From Alkaliphilus transvaalensis ATCC 700919 (GTDB lineage: Bacteria; Bacillota; Clostridia; Peptostreptococcales; Natronincolaceae), in assembly GCF_000621485.1 (NCBI RefSeq), contig NZ_KK211286.1:248001-312000 (forward strand): a DNA stretch of 64,000 nucleotides. Reading direction: 5' to 3'. The notes below the pieces were generated by a model, which was given only the letters and a program-made list of their open reading frames with translations, ran no database searches and had not been told where the DNA came from. Made by a program: the position numbers and the translations under genes. This document shows positions 34,041 through 42,436 of this stretch, in pieces. Each line of letters begins with the position of its first letter. Positions within the stretch are counted from its first letter, which is position 1.

Positions 34041-35543
34041 ATGATGACAAAGGTAAATTATCCATGGTTTAAAAGGGAAGATGTTGATGGTTTCTTTGCA
34101 CTATTTCAGAATAATCTAGCTAACTTTGTACTAATTGCAGTATCCATGATCGCAATGGGTTACCCGAGTAGTATTGTTTATGGGAGAGTTATTCCAGGTG
34201 CTGCGATTTCTGTTTTATTTGGGAATTATTATTATGCTCGTATGGCGGAAAAATTAGCTATTAAAGAAAATCGTACAAACGTGACGGCATTGTCTTATGG
34301 AATTAGTACTCCAGTTATGTTTATTTATTTATTTGGTGTTCTTCAACCAGCCTTAAATTTAACTGGAGATCCTGAGCTTGGTTGGAAAATAGCAATGGCT
34401 GCCTGTTTCTTAGGTGGAGCAATTGAAGCATTGGGAAGCGTCTTAGGTAAGTTTTGTCGAGATCACTTACCTAGAGCAGCAATGTTAGGTTCTCTTGCAG
34501 GGGTAGCATTTGGTTTTATCGGTGCTGAGTTATTATTTAGAACATATGAAATGCCAGTAATTGGATTAGTCGTATTAGCAATAATATTAATGGGTTTAAT
34601 TGCCAAGAAGAAAATGCCCTTCAGAATTCCTGCATCGTTATTTGCTATTGTGATTGGAACATTTTTAGCCTATACGATTGGAAAAGCGGATGTAGGTCAG
34701 ATTTCAGACGGATTATCAACAGTTGGATTTTATCCACCAGTGCCAACGTTAGGATTTCTAGAAGGTTTATCTCTATTAACAAAAGAAATGATCGGTTTAT
34801 TAGCAATTTTATTACCTATTTCAATTTATAATTTCATTGAAACGATGAACAATGTGGAAGCGATGGCGGCTGCAGGCGATAATTACAATGTTCAAGAAGC
34901 ACAATTAGCGGATGGTGTTGGAACTATGGTAGGTACAATATTTGGTGGGGTTTTCCCAACAACTGTTTATATTGCCTCAATTGGTTCGAAGTGGATGAAT
35001 GCAGGTAGAGGTTATTCTGTATTAAATGGAGTTGTTTTCCTATTAGCTTCAACCTTTGGAATCATTGCAGCGATGTCAAAAATCATTCCTATGGCAGTAA
35101 TAGCTCCAATACTGGTTTTTGTAGGAATATCAATGGTATCCCAAGCCTTTTCATCAGTGGAAATTAAGCATCATCCTGCTGTCGTATTGGCAATGTTCCC
35201 TTATTTTGCAAACTATATCATGACCCGATTTAATGGCCCAGCAGGAGATGTAGTAAAAAATCTATCACCAGCGATCGTACCATTAGGTCAAGGGGCAATG
35301 TTCACAGGTCTTCTATGGGGAGCCATACTGGTATTTATTATTGATAATCAATTTAAGAAGGCAGCTTATGCTGCAGGTGTAGCAGCATTACTGTCGGCAG
35401 TTGGCTTAATGCATGCAGCCAAATTAGAAATTTTAATTACCTCTGAATATACAATCGGATATCTAATTATGGCATTACTATTCATTGGTTATAAAGTGGT
35501 GGAAAGCAAAAAAGAAGATAGTGGGATTAAAGCAACTAATTAA
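34041..35543 (+). CDS. Purine permease (NCS2/AzgA family)
   Basis: The 500-residue protein has 12 or more membrane segments and family blocks of nucleobase permeases: ALSYGISTPVMFIYLFG, the PISIYNFIETMNNVEAMAAAGD region around 270-290, and VFPTTVYIASIGSKWMNAG. It probably imports guanine, hypoxanthine or xanthine with protons. Its position behind the guanine riboswitch and xpt is the main evidence for substrate. The typical NCS2 signature is divergent, so it is best compared with the AzgA/PbuG and related permease branch. A long hairpin follows. Confidence 0.85.
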   Translation: MMTKVNYPWFKREDVDGFFALFQNNLANFVLIAVSMIAMGYPSSIVYGRVIPGAAISVLFGNYYYARMAEKLAIKENRTNVTALSYGISTPVMFIYLFGVLQPALNLTGDPELGWKIAMAACFLGGAIEALGSVLGKFCRDHLPRAAMLGSLAGVAFGFIGAELLFRTYEMPVIGLVVLAIILMGLIAKKKMPFRIPASLFAIVIGTFLAYTIGKADVGQISDGLSTVGFYPPVPTLGFLEGLSLLTKEMIGLLAILLPISIYNFIETMNNVEAMAAAGDNYNVQEAQLADGVGTMVGTIFGGVFPTTVYIASIGSKWMNAGRGYSVLNGVVFLLASTFGIIAAMSKIIPMAVIAPILVFVGISMVSQAFSSVEIKHHPAVVLAMFPYFANYIMTRFNGPAGDVVKNLSPAIVPLGQGAMFTGLLWGAILVFIIDNQFKKAAYAAGVAALLSAVGLMHAAKLEILITSEYTIGYLIMALLFIGYKVVESKKEDSGIKATN

Positions 35544-35600
35544 TATTCTTTTAAGTACTTCTTTTATGAACCTTAACTATTATTCAAAAAAACTTAGATC

Positions 35601-35640
35601 ATTAAAAGAGTTAGGTGCAGGGTACCTAACTCTTTTAATT
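35601..35640 (+). terminator. Terminator of the xpt operon
   Basis: ATTAAAAGAGTTAGGT (35601-35616) pairs perfectly with ACCTAACTCTTTTAAT (35624-35639), a 16 bp stem with a 7-base loop. The T-rich part lies in the distal arm. Confidence 0.8.
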
Positions 35641-36040
35641 GAGGAAAATGCATAATACCATAAATTTGAATTAAAATTCGTTTTATCCAAAGTTGATCGT
35701 AAATTGCAAAGAATCTTATAAATTGATATGAATTATTTTGAAAATGTACCTATTAGACGATTGACATTAAATTTTATGCTGGCATTAATCGGCATTAAAC
35801 TCTTTACTTAATTCTATATTTGAGGGATAAGCCCATATTGGGATTATATGAGAATTATTTTGAAGACCTACTAGCTAATGGCATCTGACCTTGACTGAGG
35901 AAGAGTAAGGTATAGATACTGTATTATAGGAGATTTGTGGAAATATTTAAACTATGATAAATTATATTTGTAATCACTGCTGGTACGTACCAGTATAAAA
36001 GACCCTGATCAGGTAAAAAAAATATTGGAGTTGATTAAAT
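35641..36040. promoter_or_regulatory. Long upstream region of glnA with repeats and palindromes
   Basis: No gene is seen here. GAATTATTTTGAA occurs twice (near 35730 and 35852), each followed by an ACCTA-containing stretch. A perfect palindrome CTGGTACGTACCAG (35980-35993) lies between TTGTAA (35968-35973) and TATAAA (35994-35999), and CCTGATCAGG (36004-36013) follows. TTGACT/GATACT with an 18 bp gap (35891-35920) is another possible promoter. I see no GlnR/TnrA box of the TGTNAN7TNACA form and no glutamine riboswitch. Confidence 0.5.
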
Positions 36041-37375
36041 TTGAAATCAGTAAGCAGTGATGAAGTCATACGGATGGCGGAGGCCGAAAATGTTCGTTTT
36101 ATTAATCTACAGTTTACAGACATATTTGGAAAACTAAAAAATGTGGCAATTACATCTAGTCAATTAGAAACTGCCTTAAAGGGTGAAATTATGTTTGATG
36201 GCTCTTCTATAGACGGTTATAAAAGAGTCGAAGAGTCTGACATGTATTTAAAGCCCGACCCTTCAACTTTTCAGATTTTTCCATGGCGTACAGGTGAGCA
36301 TGGAAAGTCTGCTAGACTAATATGTGATGTTTATAACATTGATGGTACACCTTTTGTTGGGGGACCAAGAAATATATTAAAAAAAGTATTAAAAGAATTA
36401 AAGTCCTATGGATATGATTACTACGTTGGTCCAGAAGTTGAGTTTTTCCTTTTCGAAACTGATGAAAAAGGAAACCCCATTACACAAATCCATGACGATG
36501 CAAGCTATTTCGATGCTGCCCCAACAGATTTAGGTGAGGATGCTCGAAGAGATATGTGTTTATTATTGGAAAAAATGGGTTTTGAAATAGAAGCTTCCCA
36601 CCATGAAGCAGCCCCTGGACAACATGAAATAGATTTTAAATATGACGAAGCCCTAGCTACAGCAGATAAAATATCAACATTTAAATTAGTCGTTAAGACT
36701 ATTGCTAAACAGCATGGTCTACATGCTACCTTCATGCCAAAACCGATTAGTGGCGTTAATGGTACTTGTATGCATATCAATCAGTCTTTGTTTAAAGATG
36801 GTAAGAATGCCTTTTATGATGAGAAAGATAAATTAGGCTTAAGTCAAGAAGCCTACCATTTTATTGGGGGACTAATTAAGTATGGTAGAGAGTTAGCTGC
36901 CATTACCAATGCTTCGGTAAATTCCTATAAAAGGTTTGTACCAGGGTATGAGGCTCCAACAGATATCGCATGGGGAATTTGTAATAGAACCCCATTGATA
37001 AGGATACCAGGTTCTAGAGGAACAGGAACTAGAGTAGAACTGAGAAATCCCGATCCAACGGCTAATCACTATTTAGCACTTGCGGCAATCTTGGCAGCAG
37101 GTTTAGAGGGAATTAAAAATAAAATAGAACCGCCACCCTATTTCGAAGGTTGTACTTATGATTTAGATGAAAAGACAAGAAAAGAAAAAGGGATACAAAG
37201 ATTTCCCAGCTCATTAGAGGAAGCTCTAGAAGAGTTTGAAAATAGTCAATTAATGAAGGATACTTTAGGAGAACATGTTTTTAATATTTATTTAAATGCT
37301 AAGAAACAAGAGTGGAAGGAATACCACCAGCAAATACATCAATGGGAATTGGATCGTTACTTAAGATTATACTAA
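36041..37375 (+). CDS. glnA: Type I glutamine synthetase
   Basis: The 444-residue enzyme joins ammonia to glutamate using ATP. It matches the GSI-alpha group of Firmicutes in length. Blocks seen are IMFDGSSIDGYKRVEESDMYLKPD, shortened here to its core GSSIDGYKRVEESDM, then VGPEVEFFLFE, the metal and ammonia site SHHEAAPGQHEIDF, NGTCMHINQSLF, NRTPLIRIPGSRG and ELRNPDPTANHYLALAA. The adenylylation tyrosine block of GSI-beta is not seen. The start is TTG after TTGGAG. It forms a single-gene unit ended by a strong terminator. Control is probably transcriptional, through the palindromes upstream. Confidence 0.96.
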   Translation: MKSVSSDEVIRMAEAENVRFINLQFTDIFGKLKNVAITSSQLETALKGEIMFDGSSIDGYKRVEESDMYLKPDPSTFQIFPWRTGEHGKSARLICDVYNIDGTPFVGGPRNILKKVLKELKSYGYDYYVGPEVEFFLFETDEKGNPITQIHDDASYFDAAPTDLGEDARRDMCLLLEKMGFEIEASHHEAAPGQHEIDFKYDEALATADKISTFKLVVKTIAKQHGLHATFMPKPISGVNGTCMHINQSLFKDGKNAFYDEKDKLGLSQEAYHFIGGLIKYGRELAAITNASVNSYKRFVPGYEAPTDIAWGICNRTPLIRIPGSRGTGTRVELRNPDPTANHYLALAAILAAGLEGIKNKIEPPPYFEGCTYDLDEKTRKEKGIQRFPSSLEEALEEFENSQLMKDTLGEHVFNIYLNAKKQEWKEYHQQIHQWELDRYLRLY

Positions 37376-37388
37376 TTTAATAGATATG

Positions 37389-37430
37389 AAAATAAGGGCT
37401 TCTACTGGTAAGAGGTCCTTATTTTTTATA
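37389..37430 (+). terminator. Terminator of glnA
   Basis: AAATAAGGGCTTCT pairs with AGAGGTCCTTATTT through 14 bp with two wobbles, loop ACTGGTA, followed by TTTATAA. Confidence 0.88.
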
Positions 37431-37520
37431 ATACATAGGAATATTATAGTTTTTAAAGATTACAATCATCATGATTTTCCGTCAAGTATTTCCATACAGG
37501 CCTATCACTAAATCATTCAT

Positions 37521-37561
37521 AGGAAGGTATTGTTCTAATGAATTGGAAAGTTCTACTTTTA
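37521..37561 (-). repeat. Partial unit of the dispersed repeat, left of copy B
   Basis: On the minus strand this contains TAGAACAATACCTTCC and GTAGAACTTTCCAATTC, degenerate forms of the two ends of the 167 bp repeat unit. It directly adjoins copy B, so the units stand head to tail with loss of the middle part here. Confidence 0.6.
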
Positions 37562-37729
37562 TAACGAATAGGAAAGTTCGACTTTAATTATTATTAAAAT
37601 AAGAGAACTTTACGTAATGAGTTTCAAGATAAGCAGATAACCAATTTAATGGATTAAATTGTGTAAGTAGCTTAGTTTTTTTCACCTAAAGTCATCCTAT
37701 AAATCTTCCTAAGGAAGACTTTGTTCTAA
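37562..37729 (-). repeat. Dispersed non-coding repeat, copy B (168 bp)
   Basis: Read on the minus strand this matches copy A (2758-2924) nearly base for base. Shared parts include the stretch TTTAATCCATTAAATTGGTT, CTTATCTTGAAAC, and the terminal hairpin arms GAACTTT/AAAGTTC, which are perfect here. It has no open frame. It lies in the 570 bp gap between glnA and the cyclase gene and is flanked by partial units on both sides. Confidence 0.85.
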
Positions 37730-37765
37730 TTTTGATATACTTTTTAGCTTTGATATAAAAGATTT

Positions 37766-37823
37766 TGCGTAATATGTTTCAAAGAAGTTAATCCTAAAGT
37801 CTTTAGAAGAAGACATTGTTCTA
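37766..37823 (-). repeat. Internally deleted unit of the dispersed repeat, right of copy B
   Basis: GCGTAATATGTTTCAA, then CCTAAAGTC and AAGACATTGTTCTA, follow the order of copy B (ACGTAATGAGTTTCAA, CCTAAAGTC, AAGACTTTGTTCTA) but lack about 50 bases between. It is a decayed tandem neighbour of copy B. Confidence 0.6.
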
Positions 37824-37944
37824 TACAGAAACAACTATTTGTAACTTGTGGATAAACATTGACAGAAAATTAAAAAAAGATATAATTAATATTGAGAAAT
37901 GGAAGTAAATCTCAAAATATATAAATACCTAGGAGGACTAAGGA

Positions 37945-38586
37945 ATGAAGATAATAGACTTAACACATGTTATTGCACCAGATATGCAGGTTTATCCTAA
38001 TACTGAACCACCAAAATTTAACCATGTCTGTACCTTTGAAAAACACGGTTTTCGAGAGATAGAAATGACTTTATATACCCATACTGGAACCCATCTTGAT
38101 TGCCCTGCTCATATGCTTCAAGCAGGAGAGACGATAGAAGACTTACCAGTAGATTATTTCTATGGAAATGGAATAGTGGTAGATTGTAGACAACTACAGG
38201 AGGGGGATAAAATCTGTTTAGAAACGATAGAGCCATACTTAGAAAAAATTAAATCTGTAGATTTTGTTTTATTTAATACTGGATGGGATAAAAAGTGGGG
38301 TAGGGAAAGTTACTTTAAAGGATTTCCATCAATTTCTCCTCAATTGGCAGAGGCACTAACAAAATTAAATATTAAAGGTGTTGGAATCGATACGATTTCT
38401 GTAGAACCTGTAGAATCAACTGAGTTGATCATTCATGATATCCTACTTAAAAATAAAGTAGTGATCATTGAAAACTTAAAAAACCTCGATAAAATAAGTA
38501 TGGATTCCTTTAAGTTCTCTTGTTTACCTTTAAAAATTCAAAAAGGGGACGGCTCACCGATTAGGGCAATAGCTATTGAAGAATAA
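37945..38586 (+). CDS. Cyclase-family (kynurenine formamidase-like) metal hydrolase
   Basis: The 213-residue protein has the cyclase signature HTGTHLDCPAHM (HxGTHxDxPxH form) at about 46-57, which binds zinc or manganese. It opens MKIIDLTHVIAPDMQVYPN and ends with a KGDGSPIRAIAIEE-type strand. Relatives are KynB formamidases and polyketide-like cyclases; with a single gene and no kyn neighbours the substrate is unknown. AGGAGG lies 8-9 bases before the ATG. It is the only gene between the repeat cluster and the padR operon. Confidence 0.85.
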   Translation: MKIIDLTHVIAPDMQVYPNTEPPKFNHVCTFEKHGFREIEMTLYTHTGTHLDCPAHMLQAGETIEDLPVDYFYGNGIVVDCRQLQEGDKICLETIEPYLEKIKSVDFVLFNTGWDKKWGRESYFKGFPSISPQLAEALTKLNIKGVGIDTISVEPVESTELIIHDILLKNKVVIIENLKNLDKISMDSFKFSCLPLKIQKGDGSPIRAIAIEE

Positions 38587-38664
38587 GGTGGATACCTTTT
38601 ATTTGCTGGGAGTATGGAATTTCTTCATTAAATAGATAAAGTATCATAGCGATAGGATAAAATT

Positions 38665-38692
38665 AAAAATACAATTCTATTGTATTTTTTTA
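38665..38692 (+). terminator. Terminator after the cyclase-family gene
   Basis: AAAATACAA, TTCTA, TTGTATTTT and further T form a 9-10 bp stem with T-tract about 80 bases after the stop codon. Confidence 0.75.
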
Positions 38693-38719
38693 TCCCAGTA
38701 CCTTGCATAAAAAGGTAGC

Positions 38720-38741
38720 TTATGTTATATTATAATCATAA
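38720..38741 (+). promoter_or_regulatory. -10 region of the padR operon inside a dyad
   Basis: TATAAT (38731-38736) lies about 50 bases before the padR start. It is flanked by TTATG (38720-38724) and CATAA (38737-38741), an inverted repeat with a 12-base gap, which could be the PadR self-operator. No good -35 is visible. The operator assignment is inference. Confidence 0.4.
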
Positions 38742-38786
38742 ATAACCAAATAATAGAAAAAAGCCTATTAAGAGGAAGGGGTTACT

Positions 38787-39110
38787 ATGAATATACAATT
38801 TAAAAAAGGTGTCTTAGAATTATGTGTTCTTACAATGCTTAGTCAGAAGGACTGTTACGGATATGAGTTGGTAAATGAAATCTCAAAGAATATATCTATT
38901 TCTGAAGGGACCATCTACCCTTTATTAAGGAGATTAAAGGATGAAGGAATGTTCACTACTTATCTAGAGGAATCTACAGGGGGACCCCCTAGAAAGTATT
39001 ATCAACTGACGGAAACAGGAAGGACTATGAAGGATAAATTAACTGAAGAATGGCATAGTTTTGTAGAAGGGGTAAACCGAATAATTAGGGAGGGAGAAGA
39101 CCATGAATAA
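38787..39110 (+). CDS. PadR-family transcriptional regulator
   Basis: The 107-residue protein is a short PadR (winged helix only). It opens [24 protein letters not shown] and has [25 protein letters not shown] and [15 protein letters not shown], all typical. It is the first gene of a four-gene operon and overlaps the HAAS gene by 8 bases. This pairing of PadR with HAAS and DUF4097 proteins is common in Firmicutes; the regulator probably represses its own operon until a ligand binds. AGGAAGGGG precedes the ATG. Confidence 0.93.
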   Translation: MNIQFKKGVLELCVLTMLSQKDCYGYELVNEISKNISISEGTIYPLLRRLKDEGMFTTYLEESTGGPPRKYYQLTETGRTMKDKLTEEWHSFVEGVNRIIREGEDHE

Positions 39111-39705
39111 AAATGAATTTTTAGATAAAATAGAAGGATTACTAGCAGACATTCCCCACGATGAACGGGAAGATATTCTATATGACTATGAAGAATATTT
39201 TAGAATGGGTTTAGAGGAAGGGAAAGCTGAAGAAGAAATAACTGAATCATTAGGTGATCCCATCTTGTTGGCAAAAGAGTTTAAAGCTGGATACATGGTT
39301 AATAGAGCTGAAGAAACTGCCACAACCAATAACGTTGGAATAGGAGTATTAGCAACTGTGAGTTTAGGTGCCTTTAATTTAATCTTTGTTTTAGGACCAT
39401 TTATAGGAGTGGTTGGTGTTAGCATAGGCTTTTTTGCAGCATCAATAGGAATAACCTTGGCAGGAATTGCAATGGTGGTGTCTAGCATTATTGGTCAAGT
39501 GGGATGGATTCATTTACCATCATCATTGTATGTCAATGCCATAAGTACTTTTTTCATTGGTATAGGCTTTACTTCAATGGGGCTTCTCTTTACAATTGGT
39601 GTATGTTATTTAGGAAAGTTATTCTATCACTTAACTGTTAAATATCTTAAATTCAATTTGAAATTGATTACCGATAGGAGGGCGAAAAATGAAATCAAAT
39701 ATTAA
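39103..39705 (+). CDS. HAAS-domain (DUF1700) membrane protein
   Basis: The 200-residue protein has an N-terminal HAAS helical domain (1-65, [20 protein letters not shown]) followed by three or four membrane segments (about 85-190). HAAS domains occur in envelope signalling proteins encoded beside PadR regulators. It overlaps padR by 8 bases and the next gene by 17 bases, so all are translationally coupled. Its own HAAS domain is closely similar to the N-terminus of the protein at 40742, pointing to duplication within the operon. Function is unknown. Confidence 0.9.
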   Translation: MNKNEFLDKIEGLLADIPHDEREDILYDYEEYFRMGLEEGKAEEEITESLGDPILLAKEFKAGYMVNRAEETATTNNVGIGVLATVSLGAFNLIFVLGPFIGVVGVSIGFFAASIGITLAGIAMVVSSIIGQVGWIHLPSSLYVNAISTFFIGIGFTSMGLLFTIGVCYLGKLFYHLTVKYLKFNLKLITDRRAKNEIKY

Positions 39706-40723
39706 TGTAAGAAATCTTGTCGTTATTTTATTGATTGTAATGGTGGTTTCTTTTGGGATAGGCGGATCTATGATATCCACTTATAGAAAACAAAATGTGT
39801 TGAATAGCCAAAGGGGTTGGAATTTATTTGGGCTTAATGAATTCGGGATTACTACTAATAGGGGAAACCTAGAGAAGCACATTATAGATGAAGAAAAAAC
39901 CTATCCTATAGAGTCGGTAAAAAAGATAGAAATTAGAACAAGTAGTCCATCGGTGAATGTCTTTAGAAGCGATGGAGAAGAAATTAGAGTGCATTTTCAT
40001 GGTAGTGTTGAAACAAATACAGGTAATATACCATATATGCACTCTGAAGATTCAGGAAATAAGCTTTCAATAGAATCTAGAAGACCCAGTGGTAGTTTTT
40101 CAGGGACCCATCGAGAAAATGTAAAATTTGATATTTACCTTCCAGAAACCCATTTAGAGGAAATTGAAATCACTTCATCTTCAGGATCGGTGTCCATTAA
40201 TGAAATGCTGGTACAAAAAATGAGTATTCGAACAAGTTCTGGAAGTATAAAGATTGATCAAGCTTTAACTGAAATGACAACTTTAAGGGCTAGTTCGGGA
40301 AGTATTAGTTTGTCAAATTTTGAAGGCCAACTGCAGGCAGAAACAAGTTCTGGGAGTATAAGGGTTGACTCTGGAAAAACGACAAAAACCTATGTAAGGG
40401 CCAGTTCAGGAAGTGTTTCTTTAATAAACTTTTCGGGGGAACTTCAAGGAGAAACATCATCAGGTAGTATTAAAGTAGAATATGAAGAATTTAATGATAA
40501 TGTTAATTTGAGGGCTACTTCTGGTAGAATCCAATTAAAATTGCCGAAGGATGCTAGTTTTAGAATCTATGCAGAAAGTAGATCTTCTTCTAGTAAAATT
40601 GATTCTCAGTTTCCAATATTAATGACTAGTTCTAGTAATCGGGTTATTGAGGGGATCGTTGGAGATGGAACTAATCAAGTTAACTTACAAACATCATCAG
40701 GTAGTATTAATATTTATCATTAA
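39689..40723 (+). CDS. DUF4097 beta-repeat protein with membrane anchor
   Basis: The 344-residue protein has one N-terminal membrane segment (about 8-28, VVILLIVMVVSFGIGGSMIS) and then a long beta-rich region. From about residue 145 it consists of repeats of about 20 residues, each with (T/A)SSGSI or a variant, as in DUF4097 proteins, which form a beta-solenoid. The repeats probably lie outside the cell or at the membrane surface. AGGAGGG precedes the ATG, which lies inside the end of the HAAS gene. The role is unknown; DUF4097 proteins are linked by context to envelope stress. Confidence 0.88.
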   Translation: MKSNINVRNLVVILLIVMVVSFGIGGSMISTYRKQNVLNSQRGWNLFGLNEFGITTNRGNLEKHIIDEEKTYPIESVKKIEIRTSSPSVNVFRSDGEEIRVHFHGSVETNTGNIPYMHSEDSGNKLSIESRRPSGSFSGTHRENVKFDIYLPETHLEEIEITSSSGSVSINEMLVQKMSIRTSSGSIKIDQALTEMTTLRASSGSISLSNFEGQLQAETSSGSIRVDSGKTTKTYVRASSGSVSLINFSGELQGETSSGSIKVEYEEFNDNVNLRATSGRIQLKLPKDASFRIYAESRSSSSKIDSQFPILMTSSSNRVIEGIVGDGTNQVNLQTSSGSINIYH

Positions 40724-40741
40724 AAAACGGAGGGGATACAG

Positions 40742-42088
40742 ATGAATAAGAGGGTATTTTTAGATCAGTTGGAAAAGCTTTTACAAGATTTACCCAAGGA
40801 GGTAAGGGAAGATATTTTATATGATTACGATGAACATTTTAGGGTTGCTTTAGAAGAGGGAAAAAGAGAAGAAGAGATTGCTAAATCCTTAGGTATGCCT
40901 GAGGAAATTGTTAAAGAGTTTATGCAGGGTTATTTGGACGAACCACAGCAGAACAATAAAGTAAATAGTTTAATCAATAACTTAGGTGAAATCTTCCAAA
41001 ACTTTGGTGGCGAGAGGAAAAAGCATATGATAGATCAAAAAGAAAAATATAAAGTGGATGATCTAAAAAGAATTGAAATCGATAGCAATAGTCCCCTCAT
41101 TAAAATTCATAATTTTGATGGGGATGAAGTGATGATACATTTACATGGGGAAATAGAATCTAATTTTACTAAAAAGATTATGTTACAAACTAATTTAATC
41201 AATGGAGGGCTACAAATATCATTAATTAGAGAAATTGGGCTTGGCTTTGGAATCCACAGAGAAAAACTTAGATTAGATTTATACTTGCCCAACAGTTATG
41301 ATCAACAGTTATTGATTACTACAACATCAGGGTCTGTGGAAGCCCAAGAACTAAACCTAACAGAATTTAGCATAGATAGTAGTTCTGGAAGCTTAAGGCT
41401 AGACTACATTAGAGCAAAGGAAAGTAGATTTAAAGCTAATTCTGGTAGTATTAAGTTAAAAAACTATGAAGGCGAACTAGAAGTAGTTACCCATTCTGGC
41501 AGTATCAAGGTTGAGGCAATTAATGCAACAAAGGCAACACTAACAGCAAAGTCTGGTAGTATTGAAATTGTTAAATTAAATGGTGAGGTTGTGGCTGAAA
41601 CCAGTTCAGGTAGTATTAAATTAGAATCAGTTAAATCCTTAAAAACGATATTAAAAGGAAGCTCGGGAAGCATCAAAATAAATAATTTAATAGGAGACTT
41701 GGAAGGAAGAACCCATTCTGGTAGTATTAAAGTTGAATCTGCATTGACTCAAAACACATATTTAAAGTCTATTTCAGGAAAAATTCAGTTAACTAACTTT
41801 GTTGGTAATTTAATGGGGGAAGTAACATCTGGTTCAATTATTGCAGAATATAAAGAGTTTAGAAATAGCATTAATCTAACGGCCGTATCAGGCAAAATAG
41901 ATTTAACATTACCTAAAGAAGCACAATTTATTATTAATGCCAAAACAACTTCTGGGGGGATTAAAACTAATTTTCCCATCACTTTAACCCATGCTAGTAG
42001 AAGAAGTATGATGGGGGTTGTGGGTAATGATGAGAACAAAATCAACTTAGAAACAGTATCGGGTAGTATTAAAATAAATCAAAAGTAG
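40742..42088 (+). CDS. HAAS-DUF4097 fusion protein
   Basis: The 448-residue protein combines both features of the two preceding genes in one chain. An N-terminal HAAS domain (1-65, [20 protein letters not shown]) is followed by a DUF4097 beta-solenoid (about 95-448) with at least twelve SGSI/SGKI-type repeats. It has no membrane segment, unlike its neighbours, so it should be cytoplasmic or bind the membrane through partners. GGAGGGG precedes the ATG, 18 bases after the previous stop. It looks like a fusion product of a duplicated HAAS-DUF4097 pair. Confidence 0.9.
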   Translation: MNKRVFLDQLEKLLQDLPKEVREDILYDYDEHFRVALEEGKREEEIAKSLGMPEEIVKEFMQGYLDEPQQNNKVNSLINNLGEIFQNFGGERKKHMIDQKEKYKVDDLKRIEIDSNSPLIKIHNFDGDEVMIHLHGEIESNFTKKIMLQTNLINGGLQISLIREIGLGFGIHREKLRLDLYLPNSYDQQLLITTTSGSVEAQELNLTEFSIDSSSGSLRLDYIRAKESRFKANSGSIKLKNYEGELEVVTHSGSIKVEAINATKATLTAKSGSIEIVKLNGEVVAETSSGSIKLESVKSLKTILKGSSGSIKINNLIGDLEGRTHSGSIKVESALTQNTYLKSISGKIQLTNFVGNLMGEVTSGSIIAEYKEFRNSINLTAVSGKIDLTLPKEAQFIINAKTTSGGIKTNFPITLTHASRRSMMGVVGNDENKINLETVSGSIKINQK

Positions 42089-42191
42089 AACTAAAAGTTA
42101 TACCAAAATGCTAGCATTAGAAATTCAAAGCGGCAACTCCCTTTAATCAATAAAAATAATAATTTAGTATAAAATAAATAGTTTTGATTTT

Positions 42192-42232
42192 AAGAGGTGG
42201 TGACTTAATTGTTACCATCTCTTTATTATGGA
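42192..42232 (+). terminator. Terminator of the padR operon
   Basis: AAGAGGTGGTGAC (42192-42204) pairs with GTTACCATCTCTT (42211-42223) through 13 bp with wobbles, loop TTAATT, followed by TATTATG. The T-tract is weak. Confidence 0.6.
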
Positions 42233-42367
42233 TGAAGAAATCGTAAGTGAAGCATTAATGAATTCAGCTTACTAATGGAAATAATTTTACTGTATAAGTA
42301 TGATTAAACAGGACTCCTATAGAGCATACTCTTCTTTAGGCTAGATTTAGAAGAAAGAAGTGATCTT

Positions 42368-42436
42368 ATGAATAGAAAATGGAAAAAATCACAAAATAAT
42401 CTAGATACCCAAAAGCAAAGTCATAAAAAGGAGTGA
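42368..42436 (+). CDS. Possible 22-residue leader peptide overlapping the next gene
   Basis: ATG at 42368 opens a 22-codon frame with eight lysine/arginine residues (MNRKWKKSQNN at the start) and its TGA at 42434-42436 overlaps the putative start of the nucleotidyltransferase gene. The ribosome site is weak (AGAAAGAAGTG). It may be a leader peptide that couples translation, or chance. No homologue is known to me. Confidence 0.3.
   Translation: MNRKWKKSQNNLDTQKQSHKKE

Noticed and set aside
35760-35800. TTGACA followed by ATTAAT with 17 bp spacing, and TGGCAT-N-GGCAT, considered as sigma-A or sigma-54 promoters of glnA
   Set aside because: The -10 lacks the leading TA, and the sigma-54 reading lacks TTGC at the right distance; both lie more than 220 bp from the gene.
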